Shown here: positions 19,979 through 31,503 of the stretch, piece by piece
Layout: each line of letters starts with the position of its first letter
Numbering within the stretch: the first letter of the stretch is position 1
Assembly: GCF_022549225.1 (NCBI RefSeq)
Contig: NZ_JAKZFD010000013.1
Span: 1 to 64,000, forward strand
Origin: Pelomonas sp. CA6
Lineage (GTDB): Bacteria; Pseudomonadota; Gammaproteobacteria; Burkholderiales; Burkholderiaceae_C
Length of the DNA stretch: 64,000 nt
Direction: 5' to 3'
Made by a program: the position numbers and the translations under genes
The notes under the pieces: generated by a model
The model's database searches: none
What the model was told of the DNA's origin: nothing
Seen by the model: only the letters and a program-made list of their open reading frames with translations

Positions 19979-19989
19979 GGAATCCCATC

Positions 19990-21309
19990 ATGAGCAGCTA
20001 TGCACAACCCGACGCCCGCGGGCGCTTCGGGCCGGTGGTCCATCCCACCGAAGGCGGCGAGAGCTATTACGGCGGCCGCTTTGTCTCCGAAACCCTGATC
20101 CATGCATTGGATGAGCTGGACCAGGCCTATGCCCGCTACAGCGAGGATCCGGAGTTCGTCGCCGAATTCCGCAACGAGCTGGCCCATTTCGTCGGCCGCC
20201 CCAGCCCGATCTACCACGCGGCGCGGCTGAGCCGCGAACTGGGCGGCGCGCAGATCTTCCTGAAGCGCGAGGACCTGAACCACACCGGCGCGCACAAGGT
20301 CAACAACACCATCGGCCAGGCGCTGCTGGCGCGGCGCATGGGCAAGAAGCGCGTGATCGCCGAGACCGGCGCCGGCCAGCACGGCGTGGCCACCGCGACC
20401 ATCTGCGCCCGCTACGGCATGGAGTGCGTGGTCTACATGGGGGCCGAGGACGTCAAGCGCCAGTCGCCCAACGTCTACCGCATGAAGCTGCTCGGGGCCA
20501 CAGTGGTGCCGGTGGAGTCCGGCTCCAAGACCCTGAAGGACGCGTTGAACGAGGCGATGCGCGACTGGGTCACCAACGTGGAGTCCACCTTCTACATCAT
20601 CGGCACCGTGGCCGGCCCGCATCCCTATCCGATGATGGTGCGCGACTTCCAGCGCGTGATCGGCGACGAGTGCCTGGTGCAGATGCCGCAGATGACCGGG
20701 CGCCAGCCGGACGCCGTGATCGCCTGCGTGGGCGGCGGCAGCAACGCGATCGGCATCTTCTATCCCTACATCGAGCATCGCGACGTGCGCCTGATCGGCG
20801 TGGAAGCGGCGGGGCAGGGCGTGGCGAGTGGCAAGCACGCGGCCACGCTGACGGCCGGCTCGCCGGGCGTGCTGCATGGCAACCGCACCTATCTGATCCA
20901 GGACGCGGCGGGGCAGATCATCGAGACACACTCGATCTCGGCCGGCCTGGACTATCCGGGCGTCGGGCCCGAGCATGCCTACCTGAAGGACATCGGCCGA
21001 GCCGAGTACGTGGGCGCGACCGACGAGGAGGCGCTGGCCGCTTTCCACCGCCTGTGCCGCACCGAAGGCATCATTCCGGCGCTGGAGTCCAGCCATGCCG
21101 TGGCCCATGCGATGAAGCTCGCGCCGACTCTGCGCCCGGACCAGCACCTGCTGGTCAACCTGTCCGGCCGCGGCGACAAGGACATCGGCACCGTGGCCGA
21201 CCTGTCGCATGCCGATTTCTATTGCCGGCCGTCCTGCCGCGGGCAGGCGGTGAAGGGCGGCGACCTGCCCCCTGTGCAGTCCCCCAAGGTCGACGGAGGT
21301 GCGCAATGA
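19990..21309 (+). CDS. trpB: Tryptophan synthase, beta subunit
   Basis: TrpB condenses indole with serine using pyridoxal phosphate. The 439-residue protein carries the Schiff-base Lys103 in [10 protein letters not shown], the phosphate cup [12 protein letters not shown], and the C-terminal SGRGDKD. Eleven bases separate it from trpF. Its stop overlaps the trpA start (ATGA), which is usual for equimolar TrpAB complexes. The C-terminal ~25 residues beyond [10 protein letters not shown] are a variable tail. Confidence 0.98.
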   Translation: MSSYAQPDARGRFGPVVHPTEGGESYYGGRFVSETLIHALDELDQAYARYSEDPEFVAEFRNELAHFVGRPSPIYHAARLSRELGGAQIFLKREDLNHTGAHKVNNTIGQALLARRMGKKRVIAETGAGQHGVATATICARYGMECVVYMGAEDVKRQSPNVYRMKLLGATVVPVESGSKTLKDALNEAMRDWVTNVESTFYIIGTVAGPHPYPMMVRDFQRVIGDECLVQMPQMTGRQPDAVIACVGGGSNAIGIFYPYIEHRDVRLIGVEAAGQGVASGKHAATLTAGSPGVLHGNRTYLIQDAAGQIIETHSISAGLDYPGVGPEHAYLKDIGRAEYVGATDEEALAAFHRLCRTEGIIPALESSHAVAHAMKLAPTLRPDQHLLVNLSGRGDKDIGTVADLSHADFYCRPSCRGQAVKGGDLPPVQSPKVDGGAQ

Positions 21310-22121
21310 GTCAAGCTGCCGCACAAGGACGCATTGCCGCCACTCTGCAGGCGCTGCAGGCGCAGGGTCGCAAGGCGCTGATCCCCTATGTCACGGCCGG
21401 CGATCCCTTCGCGGACGTGACCGTGGAGCTGATGCAGGCGCTGGCCGGAGCCGGGGCCGACATCATCGAGCTGGGCATCCCGTTCTCCGATCCCATGGCC
21501 GACGGCCCCGTGATCCAGCGGGCCAGCGAACGCGCGCTGGCCAAGGGCATCAGCCTGGCCCAGGTGCTGGAGATGGTGCGTGCCTTCCGCACCCGCGACG
21601 AGCGCACGCCGGTGGTGCTGATGGGCTATGCCAACCCGGTGGAGCGCTACGGGCAGCAGGCCTTTGTGCGCGACGCCAAGGCCGCGGGTGTCGACGGCGT
21701 GCTGATCGTCGACTATCCGCCCGAGGAGTGCGAGGACTTCGCCGCGGCGCTGCGCGCCCAGGGGCTGGACGCGATCTTCCTGCTCGCGCCGACCTCGGGC
21801 GAAGCGCGCATCCGCCAGGTCGCGCGCCTGGCCAGCGGCTATGTCTACTATGTCTCGCTGAAGGGCGTGACCGGCGCGGGCCATCTGGACATCGACGCCG
21901 TCGCGCAGGCCGTGCCGCGCATCAAGGCCCATGTCCAGGTGCCGGTGGGGGTGGGGTTCGGCATCCGCGACGCCCAGTCGGCACGCGCGGTGGGCCAGGT
22001 CTCGGACGCGGTCGTGATCGGCTCGGCGCTCATCCAGCTGATCGAGCGCCAGACACGCGATAATGTCGCCACTGAGGCTGCGGGCTTCATCCGAGGAATC
22101 CGCGCCGCGCTGGACGCCTGA
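21306..22121 (+). CDS. trpA: Tryptophan synthase, alpha subunit
   Basis: TrpA cleaves indole-3-glycerol phosphate and channels indole to TrpB. The 271-residue TIM barrel has the catalytic Glu55 and Asp66 in [14 protein letters not shown], the [11 protein letters not shown] loop and the phosphate site VGFGIRD. GGAGG precedes the ATG, which overlaps the trpB stop. accD follows 40 bases later, the normal gene order in this order of bacteria. Confidence 0.98.
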   Translation: MSQAAAQGRIAATLQALQAQGRKALIPYVTAGDPFADVTVELMQALAGAGADIIELGIPFSDPMADGPVIQRASERALAKGISLAQVLEMVRAFRTRDERTPVVLMGYANPVERYGQQAFVRDAKAAGVDGVLIVDYPPEECEDFAAALRAQGLDAIFLLAPTSGEARIRQVARLASGYVYYVSLKGVTGAGHLDIDAVAQAVPRIKAHVQVPVGVGFGIRDAQSARAVGQVSDAVVIGSALIQLIERQTRDNVATEAAGFIRGIRAALDA

Positions 22122-22161
22122 GCCTTCGCCAGGACGCCGCGACAACCCATAGGAGCCCGCC

Positions 22162-23034
22162 ATGAGTTGGCTTGAAAAACTGCTGCCGCCCAAGATCCAG
22201 CAAACCGACCCGGACCAGCGCCGCACGGTGCCCGAGGGTCTGTGGATCAAGTGCCCGTCCTGCGAAACGGTGCTGTACAAGACCGACCTGGAGCAGAACG
22301 TCAATGTCTGCCCCAAGTGCGGTCACCACCACCGCATCGGCGCCCGCGCCCGCCTGGATGCCTTCCTCGACGGCGAAGGCCGCTACGAGATCGGCCAGGA
22401 GGTGCTGCCGGTCGACGCCCTGAAGTTCAAGGACAGCAAGAAGTACCCCGACCGCCTCAAGGAGGCCCTGGAATCCACCGGCGAGACCGACGCGCTGGTG
22501 GTGATGGGCGGTGCCGTGATGAGCGTGCCGGTGGTGGCGGCCTGTTTCGAGTTCGACTTCATGGGCGGCTCCATGGGTTCCGTGGTCGGCGAGCGCTTCG
22601 CGCGCGGCGTGGAAGCCGCGCTGGAGCAGAAGACGCCCTTCATCTGCTTCACCGCCACCGGTGGCGCGCGCATGCAGGAAGGCCTGCTGTCGCTGATGCA
22701 GATGGCCAAGACCAACGCGGCGCTCACGCGCCTGGCCAAGGCCAAGCTGCCCTACATCAGCGTGCTGACCGACCCGACCATGGGAGGTGTGTCCGCCAGT
22801 TTCGCCTTCGTCGGCGACATCGTGATCGCCGAGCCCAAGGCGCTGATTGGCTTCGCCGGCCCGCGCGTGATCGAGAACACGGTGCGCGAAAAGCTCCCAC
22901 CGGGTTTCCAGCGCGCCGAGTTCCTGATGGAGAAGGGCGCGGTCGACATGATCGTGGACCGTCGCCAGCTGCGTGAAACCATCGCGCGCCAGCTGGCCAT
23001 GCTGCAGCGCCAGAGCGCCGACGCGGTCGCCTGA
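22162..23034 (+). CDS. accD: Acetyl-CoA carboxylase carboxyltransferase, beta subunit
   Basis: AccD and AccA form the carboxyltransferase that makes malonyl-CoA for fatty acid synthesis. The 290-residue protein has the N-terminal zinc ribbon with Cys31, Cys34, Cys50 and Cys53 and the carboxyltransferase core ([19 protein letters not shown] and [11 protein letters not shown]). TAGGAG lies before the ATG. A hairpin about 20 bases after the stop may terminate or attenuate transcription before folC. Confidence 0.98.
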   Translation: MSWLEKLLPPKIQQTDPDQRRTVPEGLWIKCPSCETVLYKTDLEQNVNVCPKCGHHHRIGARARLDAFLDGEGRYEIGQEVLPVDALKFKDSKKYPDRLKEALESTGETDALVVMGGAVMSVPVVAACFEFDFMGGSMGSVVGERFARGVEAALEQKTPFICFTATGGARMQEGLLSLMQMAKTNAALTRLAKAKLPYISVLTDPTMGGVSASFAFVGDIVIAEPKALIGFAGPRVIENTVREKLPPGFQRAEFLMEKGAVDMIVDRRQLRETIARQLAMLQRQSADAVA

Positions 23035-23055
23035 TTGGCCCCTTGTCCGCCCCGC

Positions 23056-23091
23056 ACGGCCAGGCCCGCAACGGTCTGGCCGTTGTTCATT
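23056..23091 (+). terminator. Weak terminator-like hairpin between accD and folC
   Basis: ACGGCCAG (23056-23063) pairs with CTGGCCGT (23076-23083) around a 12-base loop, followed by the mildly T-rich TGTTCATT. An alternative smaller stem, AACGG/CCGTT, lies in the loop region. It is not strong enough to be certain. Confidence 0.4.
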
Positions 23092-23122
23092 GAGCCCACT
23101 TTCTTGCCGACCTCTTTGCGAT

Positions 23123-24460
23123 ATGTCTGACGCCCAAGCTGCCCTGGATCGCTGGCTGGCCCATTGCGAACACCTGCACCCCAAGGAGATCGACATGACC
23201 CTGGCCCGCGTGGCCAGGGTGCGCGATGCCCTGGGCCTGAAGTTCTCCGCCGACACCGTCGTCGTGATGGTGGCGGGTACCAATGGCAAGGGCTCGACCT
23301 GCGCGATGCTGGAAAGCATCGCGCTGCAGGCCGGCTACCGCGTGGGGCTGTACATCAAGCCGCATCTGGTGCATTTCCAGGAGCGCTGCCGGGTGGCGGG
23401 CGCACCGGTCGCCGCCGAGTCGCTGCTGCCGCATTTCGAGGCGGTGGAGCGCGCGCGCGGCGAGCAGGCGCTGACCTATTTCGAGTTCACCACGCTGGCC
23501 ATCCTGCATCGCCTGGCCAGCGAGCCGCTGGACCTGGTGATCCTGGAGGTGGGGCTGGGCGGTCGCCTGGACGCCGTCAATGCGATCGACGCCGATTGCG
23601 CGGTGATCACCAGCATCGACCTCGACCACACCGAATACCTGGGGCCGGACCGCGAGTCGGTGGGCCGCGAGAAGGCGCACATCATGCGTCCGGGCCGGCC
23701 GGTGGTGGTGTCCGACCCGATGCCGCCGGCCAGCATTGCCGCGCACGCCCAGGCCGTGGGCGCCGACCTTCGCCAGCTGGGCCGCGACTTCAGCTATGGC
23801 GGCGACCGCCAGCAATGGCAGTGGGCCGGCCGCGCGCGGCGCTACAGCGGGCTGGCCTATCCCGCGCTGCGCGGCGTGAACCAGTTGCTCAACGCGGCCG
23901 GCGTGCTGGCCGTGTTCGAGGCGGTCTACGAGCGGCTGCCGGTCAGCGCGCAGGCGGTCCGCGCCGGGCTGGCCCTGGTGGAGCTGCCGGGGCGTTTCCA
24001 GGTCGTGCCCGGATCGCCAATGCTGGTGCTGGACGTGGCGCACAACCCGCACGCGGTGGCCGCGCTGGCGCAGAACCTGGACCAGATGGGCTTTTACCCG
24101 CGCACTCGCGCGGTGTTCGGCGCGATGGCCGACAAGGACCTGGCCAGCATTCTGGTGCGCATCGCGCCCCTGATCGATCACTGGCATTTCTGCGACCTGC
24201 CGCTGCCCCGTGCCGCGACGGCCGAGGCGCTGGCGGAGCGCTTCGAGGCGCTGCAGGCGACCCAGGCCCTGAAGTGCCCGGTCGACGTGGGCTTCAGCTG
24301 CCATGCCAGCCCGGCCGAGGCGCTGGCCGCCGCGGCGGCCCAGGCGGACCCCGCTGATAGAATTTTGGTCTTTGGTTCCTTCTACACCGTGGGTGGCGTT
24401 CTGCAGCACGGCCTGCCTCGACTGGGCGGCGGCGTGCAGCGGGAGTCCGACACGGAGTGA
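23123..24460 (+). CDS. folC: Bifunctional folylpolyglutamate/dihydrofolate synthase
   Basis: FolC adds glutamate to dihydropteroate and then to reduced folates. The 445-residue Mur-ligase-type ATPase has the P-loop [10 protein letters not shown] (about residues 50-59), the folate-site segment [25 protein letters not shown], and the C-terminal domain with [10 protein letters not shown] and [10 protein letters not shown]. The ATG at 23123 has no obvious Shine-Dalgarno sequence. It is followed by the SPOR-domain gene in the conserved accD-folC-dedD-cvpA-purF order. Confidence 0.96.
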   Translation: MSDAQAALDRWLAHCEHLHPKEIDMTLARVARVRDALGLKFSADTVVVMVAGTNGKGSTCAMLESIALQAGYRVGLYIKPHLVHFQERCRVAGAPVAAESLLPHFEAVERARGEQALTYFEFTTLAILHRLASEPLDLVILEVGLGGRLDAVNAIDADCAVITSIDLDHTEYLGPDRESVGREKAHIMRPGRPVVVSDPMPPASIAAHAQAVGADLRQLGRDFSYGGDRQQWQWAGRARRYSGLAYPALRGVNQLLNAAGVLAVFEAVYERLPVSAQAVRAGLALVELPGRFQVVPGSPMLVLDVAHNPHAVAALAQNLDQMGFYPRTRAVFGAMADKDLASILVRIAPLIDHWHFCDLPLPRAATAEALAERFEALQATQALKCPVDVGFSCHASPAEALAAAAAQADPADRILVFGSFYTVGGVLQHGLPRLGGGVQRESDTE

Positions 24461-24575
24461 GAACCCCCGGCGGCCCCAGTCCTCGTCGATGGCGGGCCGC
24501 TTTGTTCTGATGCAGCCCGTCGCTCGGGCAGTGCCGGGGCGCATGGGTGCAATGAGCGCATGAGGCGATGAAAGA

Positions 24576-25538
24576 ATGGGTCTGCTGTCCTTCCTGAAGC
24601 GTGATGCCGGCTCCTCGTCGGGCAAGGGGGCGTCCTCGGGCGCCAGCAAGTCGGGGGCCAAGTCGGTCAGCGAGTCGCTGGACGAGGTGCAGCAGCTGCG
24701 CGTGCGTGCGCGTCGCCGCCTGATCGGCGCGGCCGTGCTGGTGGGCGCCGCGGTGATCGTGTTCCCGCTGGTCTTCGAGACCCAGCCGCGCTCCATTCCG
24801 GTGGACCTGCCGATCGAGATCCCGCGCAAGGAGGGCACGGCGCCGCTGCCCATTCCCGCGCCGACGACGCCCGCGCCCCAGGTCGTTGCGCCGGCCACCG
24901 CGACTCGCGGCGCCGAAATCGTCGAAACCCGCGACAGCGCCCCCACGCCACCGGTCCATGAGCCGGTAACGCCGGTGACGCCGGCCGTCGTGGCCGAGGC
25001 GCCCAAGCCGGTGCCCAGGCCCGAACCCAAGGCGGAAGCCAAGCCCGAGCCGCGCCCGGCTTCCAAGCCCGAGCCCGAAAACCGCCGTGACGTCGCCCGG
25101 GCGGAAGCGCCCAAGCCCGCACCCAAGGCTGAACAGAAAGCCGAGAAGGCGGACAGCAAGCCTGAACCCAAGCCCGCGCGCGCCGAAGCCAAGCCCGAGA
25201 CCCGCAACGACGGCAAGTCCGAGGCCGCCCGTGTGCAGGCGCTGCTGGAAGGCAAGGCGCCACAGGCCGAGCGCAAGGCGGACAAGCCGTCCGAGGCCGC
25301 GGCCGCTGGCGCCCGTTTCATCGTGCAGGTCGGTGCCTATGCGGAGACCAAGGCGGCCCAGGACGCGCGTGCCAAGGTGGAACGTCTGGGCCTGAAGACC
25401 TATACCCAAGTGGTGGATACCGCCGATGGCAAGCGCATCCGCGTGCGGGTGGGCCCCTTCGCCAGCCGTGACGAGGCCGACAAGGCCGCGGCCAAGGTGC
25501 GTGCCGGCGGCCTCAGCACTGCGGTGTTGACGATTTGA
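24576..25538 (+). CDS. SPOR-domain protein (DedD-like, cell-division associated)
   Basis: The 320-residue protein has a short cytoplasmic N-terminus, one transmembrane helix (about residues 49-67) and a long periplasmic linker of Lys/Pro/Ala/Glu repeats (PKPEPK-type units, about 75-240). It ends in a C-terminal SPOR domain ([17 protein letters not shown] to the end) that binds denuded septal glycan strands. This is the architecture of DedD, and the neighbours folC, cvpA and purF are those of dedD in gamma-proteobacteria as well. GAAAG precedes the ATG. The division role is known for the family and inferred here. Confidence 0.88.
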   Translation: MGLLSFLKRDAGSSSGKGASSGASKSGAKSVSESLDEVQQLRVRARRRLIGAAVLVGAAVIVFPLVFETQPRSIPVDLPIEIPRKEGTAPLPIPAPTTPAPQVVAPATATRGAEIVETRDSAPTPPVHEPVTPVTPAVVAEAPKPVPRPEPKAEAKPEPRPASKPEPENRRDVARAEAPKPAPKAEQKAEKADSKPEPKPARAEAKPETRNDGKSEAARVQALLEGKAPQAERKADKPSEAAAAGARFIVQVGAYAETKAAQDARAKVERLGLKTYTQVVDTADGKRIRVRVGPFASRDEADKAAAKVRAGGLSTAVLTI

Positions 25539-25547
25539 CGGTCCGGC

Positions 25548-26036
25548 ATGGCCTGGGTGGACATCGCATTGCTGGCCATGCTGGCCATCTCGGTGCTGCT
25601 GGGGCTGTGGCGCGGGCTGGTGTTCGAGTTGCTGTCCATCGCCGGCTGGGTGGTGGCCTATCTGGCGGCGCCCTATATCGCGCCCTATGCGCAGGGCTGG
25701 TTGCCGCAGGAGAGGCTGGGGCCCAACCTGCTGCATGCGCTGGGGCTGGTCATCGGATTCGTGCTGGTGTTGGTGGTGTGGGGACTGAGCGCGCGCATGC
25801 TCAGGGCCTTGATCCATGCCTCGCCGCTGAGCGCGCTGGACCGCATGGGGGGCGCCGCCTTCGGGCTGCTGCGCGCCGGCCTGTTGTCGCTGCTGGTCTT
25901 CGTGCTGGTGGGCATGACGCCGGCGGTGAATTCGCAGGCCTGGCGGGATTCGCAGCTGGCCCCCTGGCTGGGTGTGGGGCTGCAGGGGCTCAGGCCGCTG
26001 CTGCCGCAGGCCCTGCATGAGTACATTCCGGTCTGA
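25548..26036 (+). CDS. cvpA: CvpA family membrane protein
   Basis: The 162-residue protein has four predicted membrane helices (starting at about 3, 27, 62 and 104). The signature region [19 protein letters not shown] and the [17 protein letters not shown] segment identify the CvpA family. It begins 9 bases after the SPOR gene and precedes purF, the position that gave the family its colicin V production name. Its precise role is unsettled; cell-envelope homeostasis is the usual interpretation. Confidence 0.9.
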   Translation: MAWVDIALLAMLAISVLLGLWRGLVFELLSIAGWVVAYLAAPYIAPYAQGWLPQERLGPNLLHALGLVIGFVLVLVVWGLSARMLRALIHASPLSALDRMGGAAFGLLRAGLLSLLVFVLVGMTPAVNSQAWRDSQLAPWLGVGLQGLRPLLPQALHEYIPV

Positions 26037-26089
26037 GTGCCACGCGCACGCGGACCCTGTTTCACGAGTTTGTTTACGAGGAATTTGGC

Positions 26090-27604
26090 ATGTGTGGCAT
26101 CGTCGGTGTGATCTCCAAGGCGCCGGTCAACCAGCTCATCTATGACGCGCTGCTGCTGCTGCAGCACCGTGGCCAGGACGCGGCCGGCATCGTCACCATG
26201 CAGGGCAAGAAGTGCTTCATGCACAAGGCGCGCGGCATGGTGCGCGACGTCTTCCGCACCCGCAACATGCGCGCGCTGCCGGGCAATGTGGGCCTGGGCC
26301 AGGTGCGCTACCCGACCGCGGGCAATGCCTACAGCGAGGAAGAGGCGCAGCCCTTCTACGTCAACGCGCCTTACGGCATCGTGCTGGTGCACAACGGCAA
26401 CCTGACCAACGCCCATGCGCTGAAGGACCAGCTGTTCGAGGTTGACCGCCGCCACATCAACACCGAGAGCGACACCGAGGTGCTGATCAACGTGCTGGCC
26501 CATGAATTGGAACGCGAGGCGCGCGAACTGCCGCTGACGCCCGACTCCGTGTTCAAGGCGGTCAGCGCGGTGCACAAGCGAATCAAAGGGTCTTATGCGG
26601 TGATCGCGCTGATCGCCGGCCATGGCCTGCTGGCCTTCCGCGACCCCTATGGCATTCGCCCGCTGTGTTTCGGCCAGTCGGCCGACGGCGAGATCATGGT
26701 GGCCAGCGAGAGCGTGGCGCTGGAGGGCACCGGCCACCAGCTGACGCGCGACGTCGCGCCGGGCGAGGCCCTGTTCATCGACACCGAGGGCCGAGTCCAT
26801 ACCCGGCAGTGCGCCGAGCATCCCAGCCTGAACCCTTGCATGTTCGAGTTCGTCTACCTGGCGCGGCCGGACTCGGTGCTGGACGGCATCTCGGTCTATC
26901 AGGCGCGGCTGAACATGGGCGAGACCCTGGCGCAGCGCGTGATCTCCACGATGCCGCCCAGCGACATCGACGTGGTGATTCCCATCCCCGAATCCAGCCG
27001 CCCGTCGGCGATGCAGCTGGCGCACCGCATCGGCAAGCCCTATCGCGAAGGCTTCGTGAAGAACCGCTATGTGGGCCGCACCTTCATCATGCCGGGGCAG
27101 GGCGCGCGCAAGAAGTCGGTGCGCCAGAAGCTCAACGCCATCGGCCTGGAGTTCAAGGGCCGCAATGTGCTGCTGGTGGACGATTCCATCGTGCGCGGCA
27201 CCACCTCCAAGGAAATCGTGCAGATGGCGCGCGAGGCCGGCGCGAACAAGGTCTACATGGCCTCGGCCGCGCCGCCGGTGCGCTTCCCCAACGTCTACGG
27301 CATCGACATGCCGACCAAGGAGGAGCTGATCGCCCATGGCCGCTCCATCGAGGAAATCCGCCAGTTCATCGGCGCCGACGCGCTGATCTACCAGGACGTG
27401 GATGCGATGAAGCGGGTGGTCGCGGCGCTGCGCCCGGGGCTCAACGGTTTCGAGGCCTCCTGCTTCGACGGGACCTACATCACCGGCGACGTGTCGGCCG
27501 AGGACTTCGCCACCATCCAGGCCCAGCGCAAGTCCCAGGGCGAAGAGGAAGACGGCCCGGCGCGCACCCGCCTGGCGCTGCAAAGCGGCGAGGAGTCGGC
27601 ATGA
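26090..27604 (+). CDS. purF: Amidophosphoribosyltransferase
   Basis: PurF makes 5-phosphoribosylamine from PRPP and glutamine, the committed step of purine synthesis. The 504-residue protein starts MCGIVGV, so removal of Met exposes the N-terminal nucleophile Cys of the Ntn glutaminase domain. The C-terminal phosphoribosyltransferase has the PRPP motif [14 protein letters not shown]. There is no propeptide. GAGGAA precedes the ATG, and the stop overlaps the metZ start (ATGA). Confidence 0.98.
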   Translation: MCGIVGVISKAPVNQLIYDALLLLQHRGQDAAGIVTMQGKKCFMHKARGMVRDVFRTRNMRALPGNVGLGQVRYPTAGNAYSEEEAQPFYVNAPYGIVLVHNGNLTNAHALKDQLFEVDRRHINTESDTEVLINVLAHELEREARELPLTPDSVFKAVSAVHKRIKGSYAVIALIAGHGLLAFRDPYGIRPLCFGQSADGEIMVASESVALEGTGHQLTRDVAPGEALFIDTEGRVHTRQCAEHPSLNPCMFEFVYLARPDSVLDGISVYQARLNMGETLAQRVISTMPPSDIDVVIPIPESSRPSAMQLAHRIGKPYREGFVKNRYVGRTFIMPGQGARKKSVRQKLNAIGLEFKGRNVLLVDDSIVRGTTSKEIVQMAREAGANKVYMASAAPPVRFPNVYGIDMPTKEELIAHGRSIEEIRQFIGADALIYQDVDAMKRVVAALRPGLNGFEASCFDGTYITGDVSAEDFATIQAQRKSQGEEEDGPARTRLALQSGEESA

Positions 27605-28896
27605 GTGACGCGGACCGTTCCGTGCAAACCGCGGGCCGCGATGGCGTCGACGATGAGGCACGCCGCATCGCCCGCGCACGGCTGCCCGAGGGTCTGAGGC
27701 CGGAGACGCTGGCGGTGCGCACCGCACTGGCGCCCAGCCAGCATGGCGAGAACTCCGAGGCCTTGTTCCTGACCAGCGGCTATGTGCAGCCCGACGCCGA
27801 GACCTCGGCGCGGCGCTTCGCGGCATCGGAGGACTTCACCTACTCGCGCACCAGCAATCCCACCGTGCGCAGCTTCGAGGCGCGTCTGGCGGCGATGGAG
27901 GGCACCGAGGCCTGCGTCGCCACGTCCACCGGCATGAGCGCCATCCTGCTGATGATCATGGGGCTGCTGAAGGCGGGCGACCATGTGATCTGCTCGCGCT
28001 CGGTGTTCGGCTCGACGATCAATCTGTTCGCGAAGGAGTTCGGCAAGTTTGGCGTCGAGACCAGCTTTGTCTCGCAGACCGACCTGAACGAATGGCGCGC
28101 AGCGCTGAAGCCGTCGACACGCCTGCTGTTCGCCGAAACACCCACCAATCCGCTGACCGAGGTCTGCGACATCGCCGCGCTGGCCGACATCGCGCACGGC
28201 GCCGGCGCGCTGCTGGCGGTGGACAACAGCTTCTGCTCGCCCGCGCTGCAGCGCCCGGCCAGCCTGGGCGCGGACCTGGTGATGCATTCGGGCACCAAAT
28301 ACCTCGATGGCCAGGGCCGCGTGATGGCCGGCTCGCTGTGCGGGCCGGACAAGCTCATCAAGGATGTCTTCGGTCCCGTCGTGCGCACGGCCGGCATGAC
28401 GCTGTCGCCCTTCAACGCCTGGGTGGTCCTGAAAGGGCTGGAGACCCTGAGCCTGCGCATGAAGGCGCACAGCGAGAACGCGCTCGCCGTCGCCCGCTGG
28501 CTGGAGGCGCGGCCCGAGGTGGCGCGCGTCTTCTATCCCGGCCTGGCCTCCCATCCTCAGCACGCGCTGGCGATGCGCCAGCAGCACGGGCAGGGCGGGG
28601 CGGTGGTGTCCTTCGAGCTGCGCGGCCGCCACGGCCAGTCCGGCCCCGACGCGGCGCGCGCCGCCGCCTTCCACCTGATTGACAGCACCCGCGTGCTGAG
28701 CGTCGCCACCAACCTGGGCGACACCAAGTCCATCATCACCCATCCGGCCACGACCTCGCACGGCCGCCTGTCCGAGGCGCAGCGCGAGGCCGCGGGCATC
28801 GGCCAGGGTTTGGTGCGCCTGGCCGTGGGCCTGGAGCACGTGGACGACATCACCGACGACCTGCTGCGCGGTCTTTCCACCTTGAACAACGCATGA
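27601..28896 (+). CDS. metZ: O-succinylhomoserine sulfhydrylase
   Basis: MetZ forms homocysteine directly from O-succinylhomoserine and sulfide with pyridoxal phosphate. The 431-residue Cys/Met-metabolism enzyme has the Schiff-base Lys233 in [12 protein letters not shown], the [13 protein letters not shown] segment near the N-terminal third, and [22 protein letters not shown] near the C-terminus. It overlaps purF upstream and gltX downstream by four bases each, so purF, metZ and gltX are probably translationally coupled. The purF-metZ order is characteristic of beta- and gamma-proteobacteria using direct sulfhydrylation. Confidence 0.95.
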   Translation: MSDADRSVQTAGRDGVDDEARRIARARLPEGLRPETLAVRTALAPSQHGENSEALFLTSGYVQPDAETSARRFAASEDFTYSRTSNPTVRSFEARLAAMEGTEACVATSTGMSAILLMIMGLLKAGDHVICSRSVFGSTINLFAKEFGKFGVETSFVSQTDLNEWRAALKPSTRLLFAETPTNPLTEVCDIAALADIAHGAGALLAVDNSFCSPALQRPASLGADLVMHSGTKYLDGQGRVMAGSLCGPDKLIKDVFGPVVRTAGMTLSPFNAWVVLKGLETLSLRMKAHSENALAVARWLEARPEVARVFYPGLASHPQHALAMRQQHGQGGAVVSFELRGRHGQSGPDAARAAAFHLIDSTRVLSVATNLGDTKSIITHPATTSHGRLSEAQREAAGIGQGLVRLAVGLEHVDDITDDLLRGLSTLNNA

Positions 28897-30332
28897 GCCA
28901 AGCCAACGTCTCCCCCGCCTTCGCGCAAGTCCGCACCCGCATCGCGCCGTCGCCCACCGGGTTTCTGCACCTGGGCACCGCGCGTACCGCGCTGTACTCC
29001 TGGGCCTATGCCCGCCACCATGGCGGCGAGTTCGTGCTGCGCATCGAGGACACCGACGTGGCGCGTTCCACGCAGGACTCGGTGGACCAGATCCTGGCCT
29101 CCATGCATTGGCTGGGCCTGGGTTACGACGAAGGCCCCGTCTATCAAATGCAGCGCCTGGCGCGCTACCACGAGGTGGCCCAGCGCCTGATCGCCGATGG
29201 GCAGGCCTACTACTGCTACTGCACGCCCGAGGAGCTGGAGGCGATGCGCGAAGCTCAGCGCGCGCGCGGCGAGAAGACGCGCTACGACGGTCGCTGGCGC
29301 CCCGAGCCCGGCAAGGTGCTGCCGCCGGTGCCCGCCGGCGTGAAGCCGGTGGTGCGCTTCAAAAACCCGCTGGACGGCGACGTCAGCTGGGAGGACCTGG
29401 TGAAGGGCCGCATCACGATCAACAACCGCGAGATCGACGACCTCATCATCATGCGCCCGGCCGATGCCGAGGCGGGTCTCGACGCGCTGGGCGTGCCCAC
29501 CTACAACTTCGCCGTCGTGGTCGACGACTGGGACATGCGCATCAGCCATGTCTTCCGTGGCGACGAACACATCAACAACACGCCGTGGCAGATCAACATC
29601 TTCCGCGCGCTGGGGGCGCCGCTGCCGGCCTTCGGCCATATCCCGGTGATTCTCGGCGAGGACGGCCTGAAGCTCTCCAAGCGCCGCGGCGCGGTCAGCG
29701 TGACGGCCTACGAGGAGAACGGCTATCTGCCCGAGGCCATGCTGAACTACCTGGCCCGCCTGGGTTGGAGCCATGGCGATGACGAGCTCTTCACGCGTGA
29801 GCAGATGGTTTCGTGGTTCGACGGCAGCCACATCTCCAAGAGCCCGGCGCAATGGGATGCGGCCAAGCTGGAATGGGTGAATGCCCAGTACATCAAGCAG
29901 GCGGCGGACGATCGCCTGGCCGCGCTGGTGGCCGCCCAACTGGCGCGCCGCGGCCTGCCGGCTCCGCAGCGCCTCGAGGCCCTGTGCGCGCTGTTCAAGG
30001 ACCGTTGCAGCACCACTGCCGTGCTGGCGGACTGGCTCACGATGTATGTGGCCGACGTTCAGCCCTCGGCCGAGGACCTGGCCGCCCACCTCAGCGACGC
30101 GGTGAAGCCGGCGCTGGCCGCGCTGGCGGACGCGCTGGAGGGCGCAAGTTGGGACAAGGCGGGCATCAGCGCCGCGATCAAGAGCGTGATCACCGCCCAT
30201 GGCCTCAAGATGCCGCAGCTGGCCATTCCGGTGCGCGTACTGGTCTGTGGCCGCACGCAGACGCCCTCGGTGGACGCGGTCCTGGCGTTGTTTGACAAAG
30301 AAATTGTCATCAAACGCTTGCGCAGCGTTTAA
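28893..30332 (+). CDS. gltX: Glutamyl-tRNA synthetase
   Basis: The 479-residue class I synthetase charges tRNA-Glu. It has the HIGH-type motif ([13 protein letters not shown], residues 18-30) and the KMSKS equivalent KLSKRRG at residues 260-266, and a normal anticodon-binding C-terminus. The ATG overlaps the metZ stop. Two tRNA-Glu genes lie within 800 bases downstream, so the enzyme and its substrate are clustered. A 7-bp hairpin overlaps the stop codon. Confidence 0.98.
   Translation: MSQANVSPAFAQVRTRIAPSPTGFLHLGTARTALYSWAYARHHGGEFVLRIEDTDVARSTQDSVDQILASMHWLGLGYDEGPVYQMQRLARYHEVAQRLIADGQAYYCYCTPEELEAMREAQRARGEKTRYDGRWRPEPGKVLPPVPAGVKPVVRFKNPLDGDVSWEDLVKGRITINNREIDDLIIMRPADAEAGLDALGVPTYNFAVVVDDWDMRISHVFRGDEHINNTPWQINIFRALGAPLPAFGHIPVILGEDGLKLSKRRGAVSVTAYEENGYLPEAMLNYLARLGWSHGDDELFTREQMVSWFDGSHISKSPAQWDAAKLEWVNAQYIKQAADDRLAALVAAQLARRGLPAPQRLEALCALFKDRCSTTAVLADWLTMYVADVQPSAEDLAAHLSDAVKPALAALADALEGASWDKAGISAAIKSVITAHGLKMPQLAIPVRVLVCGRTQTPSVDAVLALFDKEIVIKRLRSV
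30312..30330 (+). terminator. Hairpin overlapping the gltX stop codon
   Basis: AAACGCT (30312-30318) and AGCGTTT (30324-30330) form a perfect 7-bp stem around TGCGC, followed by AAATTTCG rather than a T-run. It may be a weak terminator or a 3'-end stabiliser. Confidence 0.35.
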
Positions 30333-30347
30333 ATTTCGTTCTATACT
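30318..30347 (+). promoter_or_regulatory. Candidate promoter of the tRNA array
   Basis: TATACT (30342-30347) is a good -10 element, with TTGCGC (30318-30323) as a weak -35 at an 18-base spacing. It is about 140 bases upstream of the first tRNA. The -35 overlaps the gltX-end hairpin, so its status is tentative. Confidence 0.4.
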
Positions 30348-30486
30348 CTCGTTCTCGCTTGAACAGCGCGACGCCCGAAAGGGAACTCGGTAAGCACGAG
30401 GCGGCGCAGTGAAAGGCAAGGTGGCGGCAAACACTGCTACTTCGCACTGGATCTGAATCACTGGTGAATATCGAAGAGTTCACACA

Positions 30487-30562
<76 letters not shown>

Positions 30563-30599
30563 AATGTCAGGTGGCGCGCGGTTCAAGGAAGAAGGTTTA

Positions 30600-30675
30600 G
30601 TCCCCTTCGTCTAGAGGCCTAGGACACGACCCTTTCACGGTTGTAACAGGGGTTCGAATCCCCTAGGGGACGCCA
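30600..30675 (+). tRNA. tRNA-Glu (anticodon TTC), copy 1
   Basis: Acceptor GTCCCCT/AGGGGAC, anticodon loop CTTTCAC reading TTC, T arm GGTTCGAAT, and encoded CCA. It lies 37 bases after tRNA-Ala copy 1. Confidence 0.97.
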
Positions 30676-30761
30676 AGTTTGACAAGACTTGGCAGCTATA
30701 TTGAAAATACGATATAGTTGCAGACTTGTTCGATTCGGCAGGTGAATAATCTGTCGTATCT

Positions 30762-30838
30762 GGAGTGGTAGTTCAGTTGGTTAGAATACCGGCCTGTCAC
30801 GCCGGGGGTCGCGGGTTCGAGCCCCGTCCACTCCGCCA
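30762..30838 (+). tRNA. tRNA-Asp (anticodon GTC), copy 1
   Basis: GGAGTGG/CCACTCC acceptor, GGCCTGTCACGCC anticodon arm reading GTC, T arm GGTTCGAGC and encoded CCA. Confidence 0.97.
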
Positions 30839-30885
30839 ACATTGAGAATGACTCGGTTGCCGTGCCGCGTCGGGGAATATTCCTC

Positions 30886-30961
<76 letters not shown>

Positions 30962-31003
30962 GTTTTCTGGTGTGTTGTGCGGCATCGAGTACGAGAAGGT
31001 TCA

Positions 31004-31079
31004 GTCCCCTTCGTCTAGAGGCCTAGGACACGACCCTTTCACGGTTGTAACAGGGGTTCGAATCCCCTAGGGGACGCCA
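31004..31079 (+). tRNA. tRNA-Glu (anticodon TTC), copy 2
   Basis: The sequence is identical to the tRNA-Glu at 30600, and preceded by nearly the same flank (GAAGGTTCA here, GAAGGTTTA at copy 1), evidence that flanking sequence was duplicated with the genes. Confidence 0.97.
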
Positions 31080-31156
31080 AGTTTGATCCGCTTGAAGGTT
31101 TGCGCAAGCAAGGCCTGCGATGCGATCCGGTGCGGTGCCGCGAGGCCTGCATGCGT

Positions 31157-31233
31157 GGAGTGGTAGTTCAGTTGGTTAGAATACCGGCCTGTCACGCCGG
31201 GGGTCGCGGGTTCGAGCCCCGTCCACTCCGCCA
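31157..31233 (+). tRNA. tRNA-Asp (anticodon GTC), copy 2
   Basis: The sequence is identical to the tRNA-Asp at 30762. It is the last tRNA of the array and is followed 8 bases later by a strong terminator. Confidence 0.97.
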
Positions 31234-31240
31234 GATTTCC

Positions 31241-31278
31241 AACCCTGTCAGTTTACGCTGACGGGGTTTTTGTTTTTT
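31241..31278 (+). terminator. Rho-independent terminator of the tRNA array
   Basis: AACCCTGTCAG (31241-31251) pairs with CTGACGGGGTT (31258-31268) around TTTACG, with one G-U pair, followed by a long T-rich tract (TTTGTTTTTT). This is the strongest intrinsic terminator in the window. Confidence 0.9.
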
Positions 31279-31503
31279 ACGGTCCAATTTTGCGAATGAT
31301 CTTGGGTTGACCATTCAAGGTGGATCTCTCATGTCGGCAGATTCTCCATACGCTCCGGAAGGCGGGCTGGGGAATTAATCCCAGCCCCAACCTAGGCCCG
31401 CCGGGCAGCATTTGGCCCAAAGCCTCCAGCAATATCGGCAGTGGATTTTCAATGGCCGACGGTCAGGTATTCCTGTGGTCGGTTCAAGGCCTGACCCGTG
31501 GGC
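31279..31503. other. Lower-GC intergenic stretch after the tRNA array
   Basis: About 225 bases separate the tRNA terminator from the end of the minus-strand helix-hairpin-helix gene. GC content is visibly lower than in neighbouring genes. A 73-codon plus-strand frame (GTG at 31320) spans it, but its third-position GC (about 60-65%) is far below the near 90% of real genes here, so I read it as non-coding. No repeat of the tRNA-Asp 3' end is present. Confidence 0.5.

Noticed and set aside
31157-31503. tRNA-Asp end as an integration (att) site with a lower-GC tail
   Set aside because: No copy of the tRNA 3' end, integrase or phage gene is found downstream; the tRNA is followed directly by its terminator.
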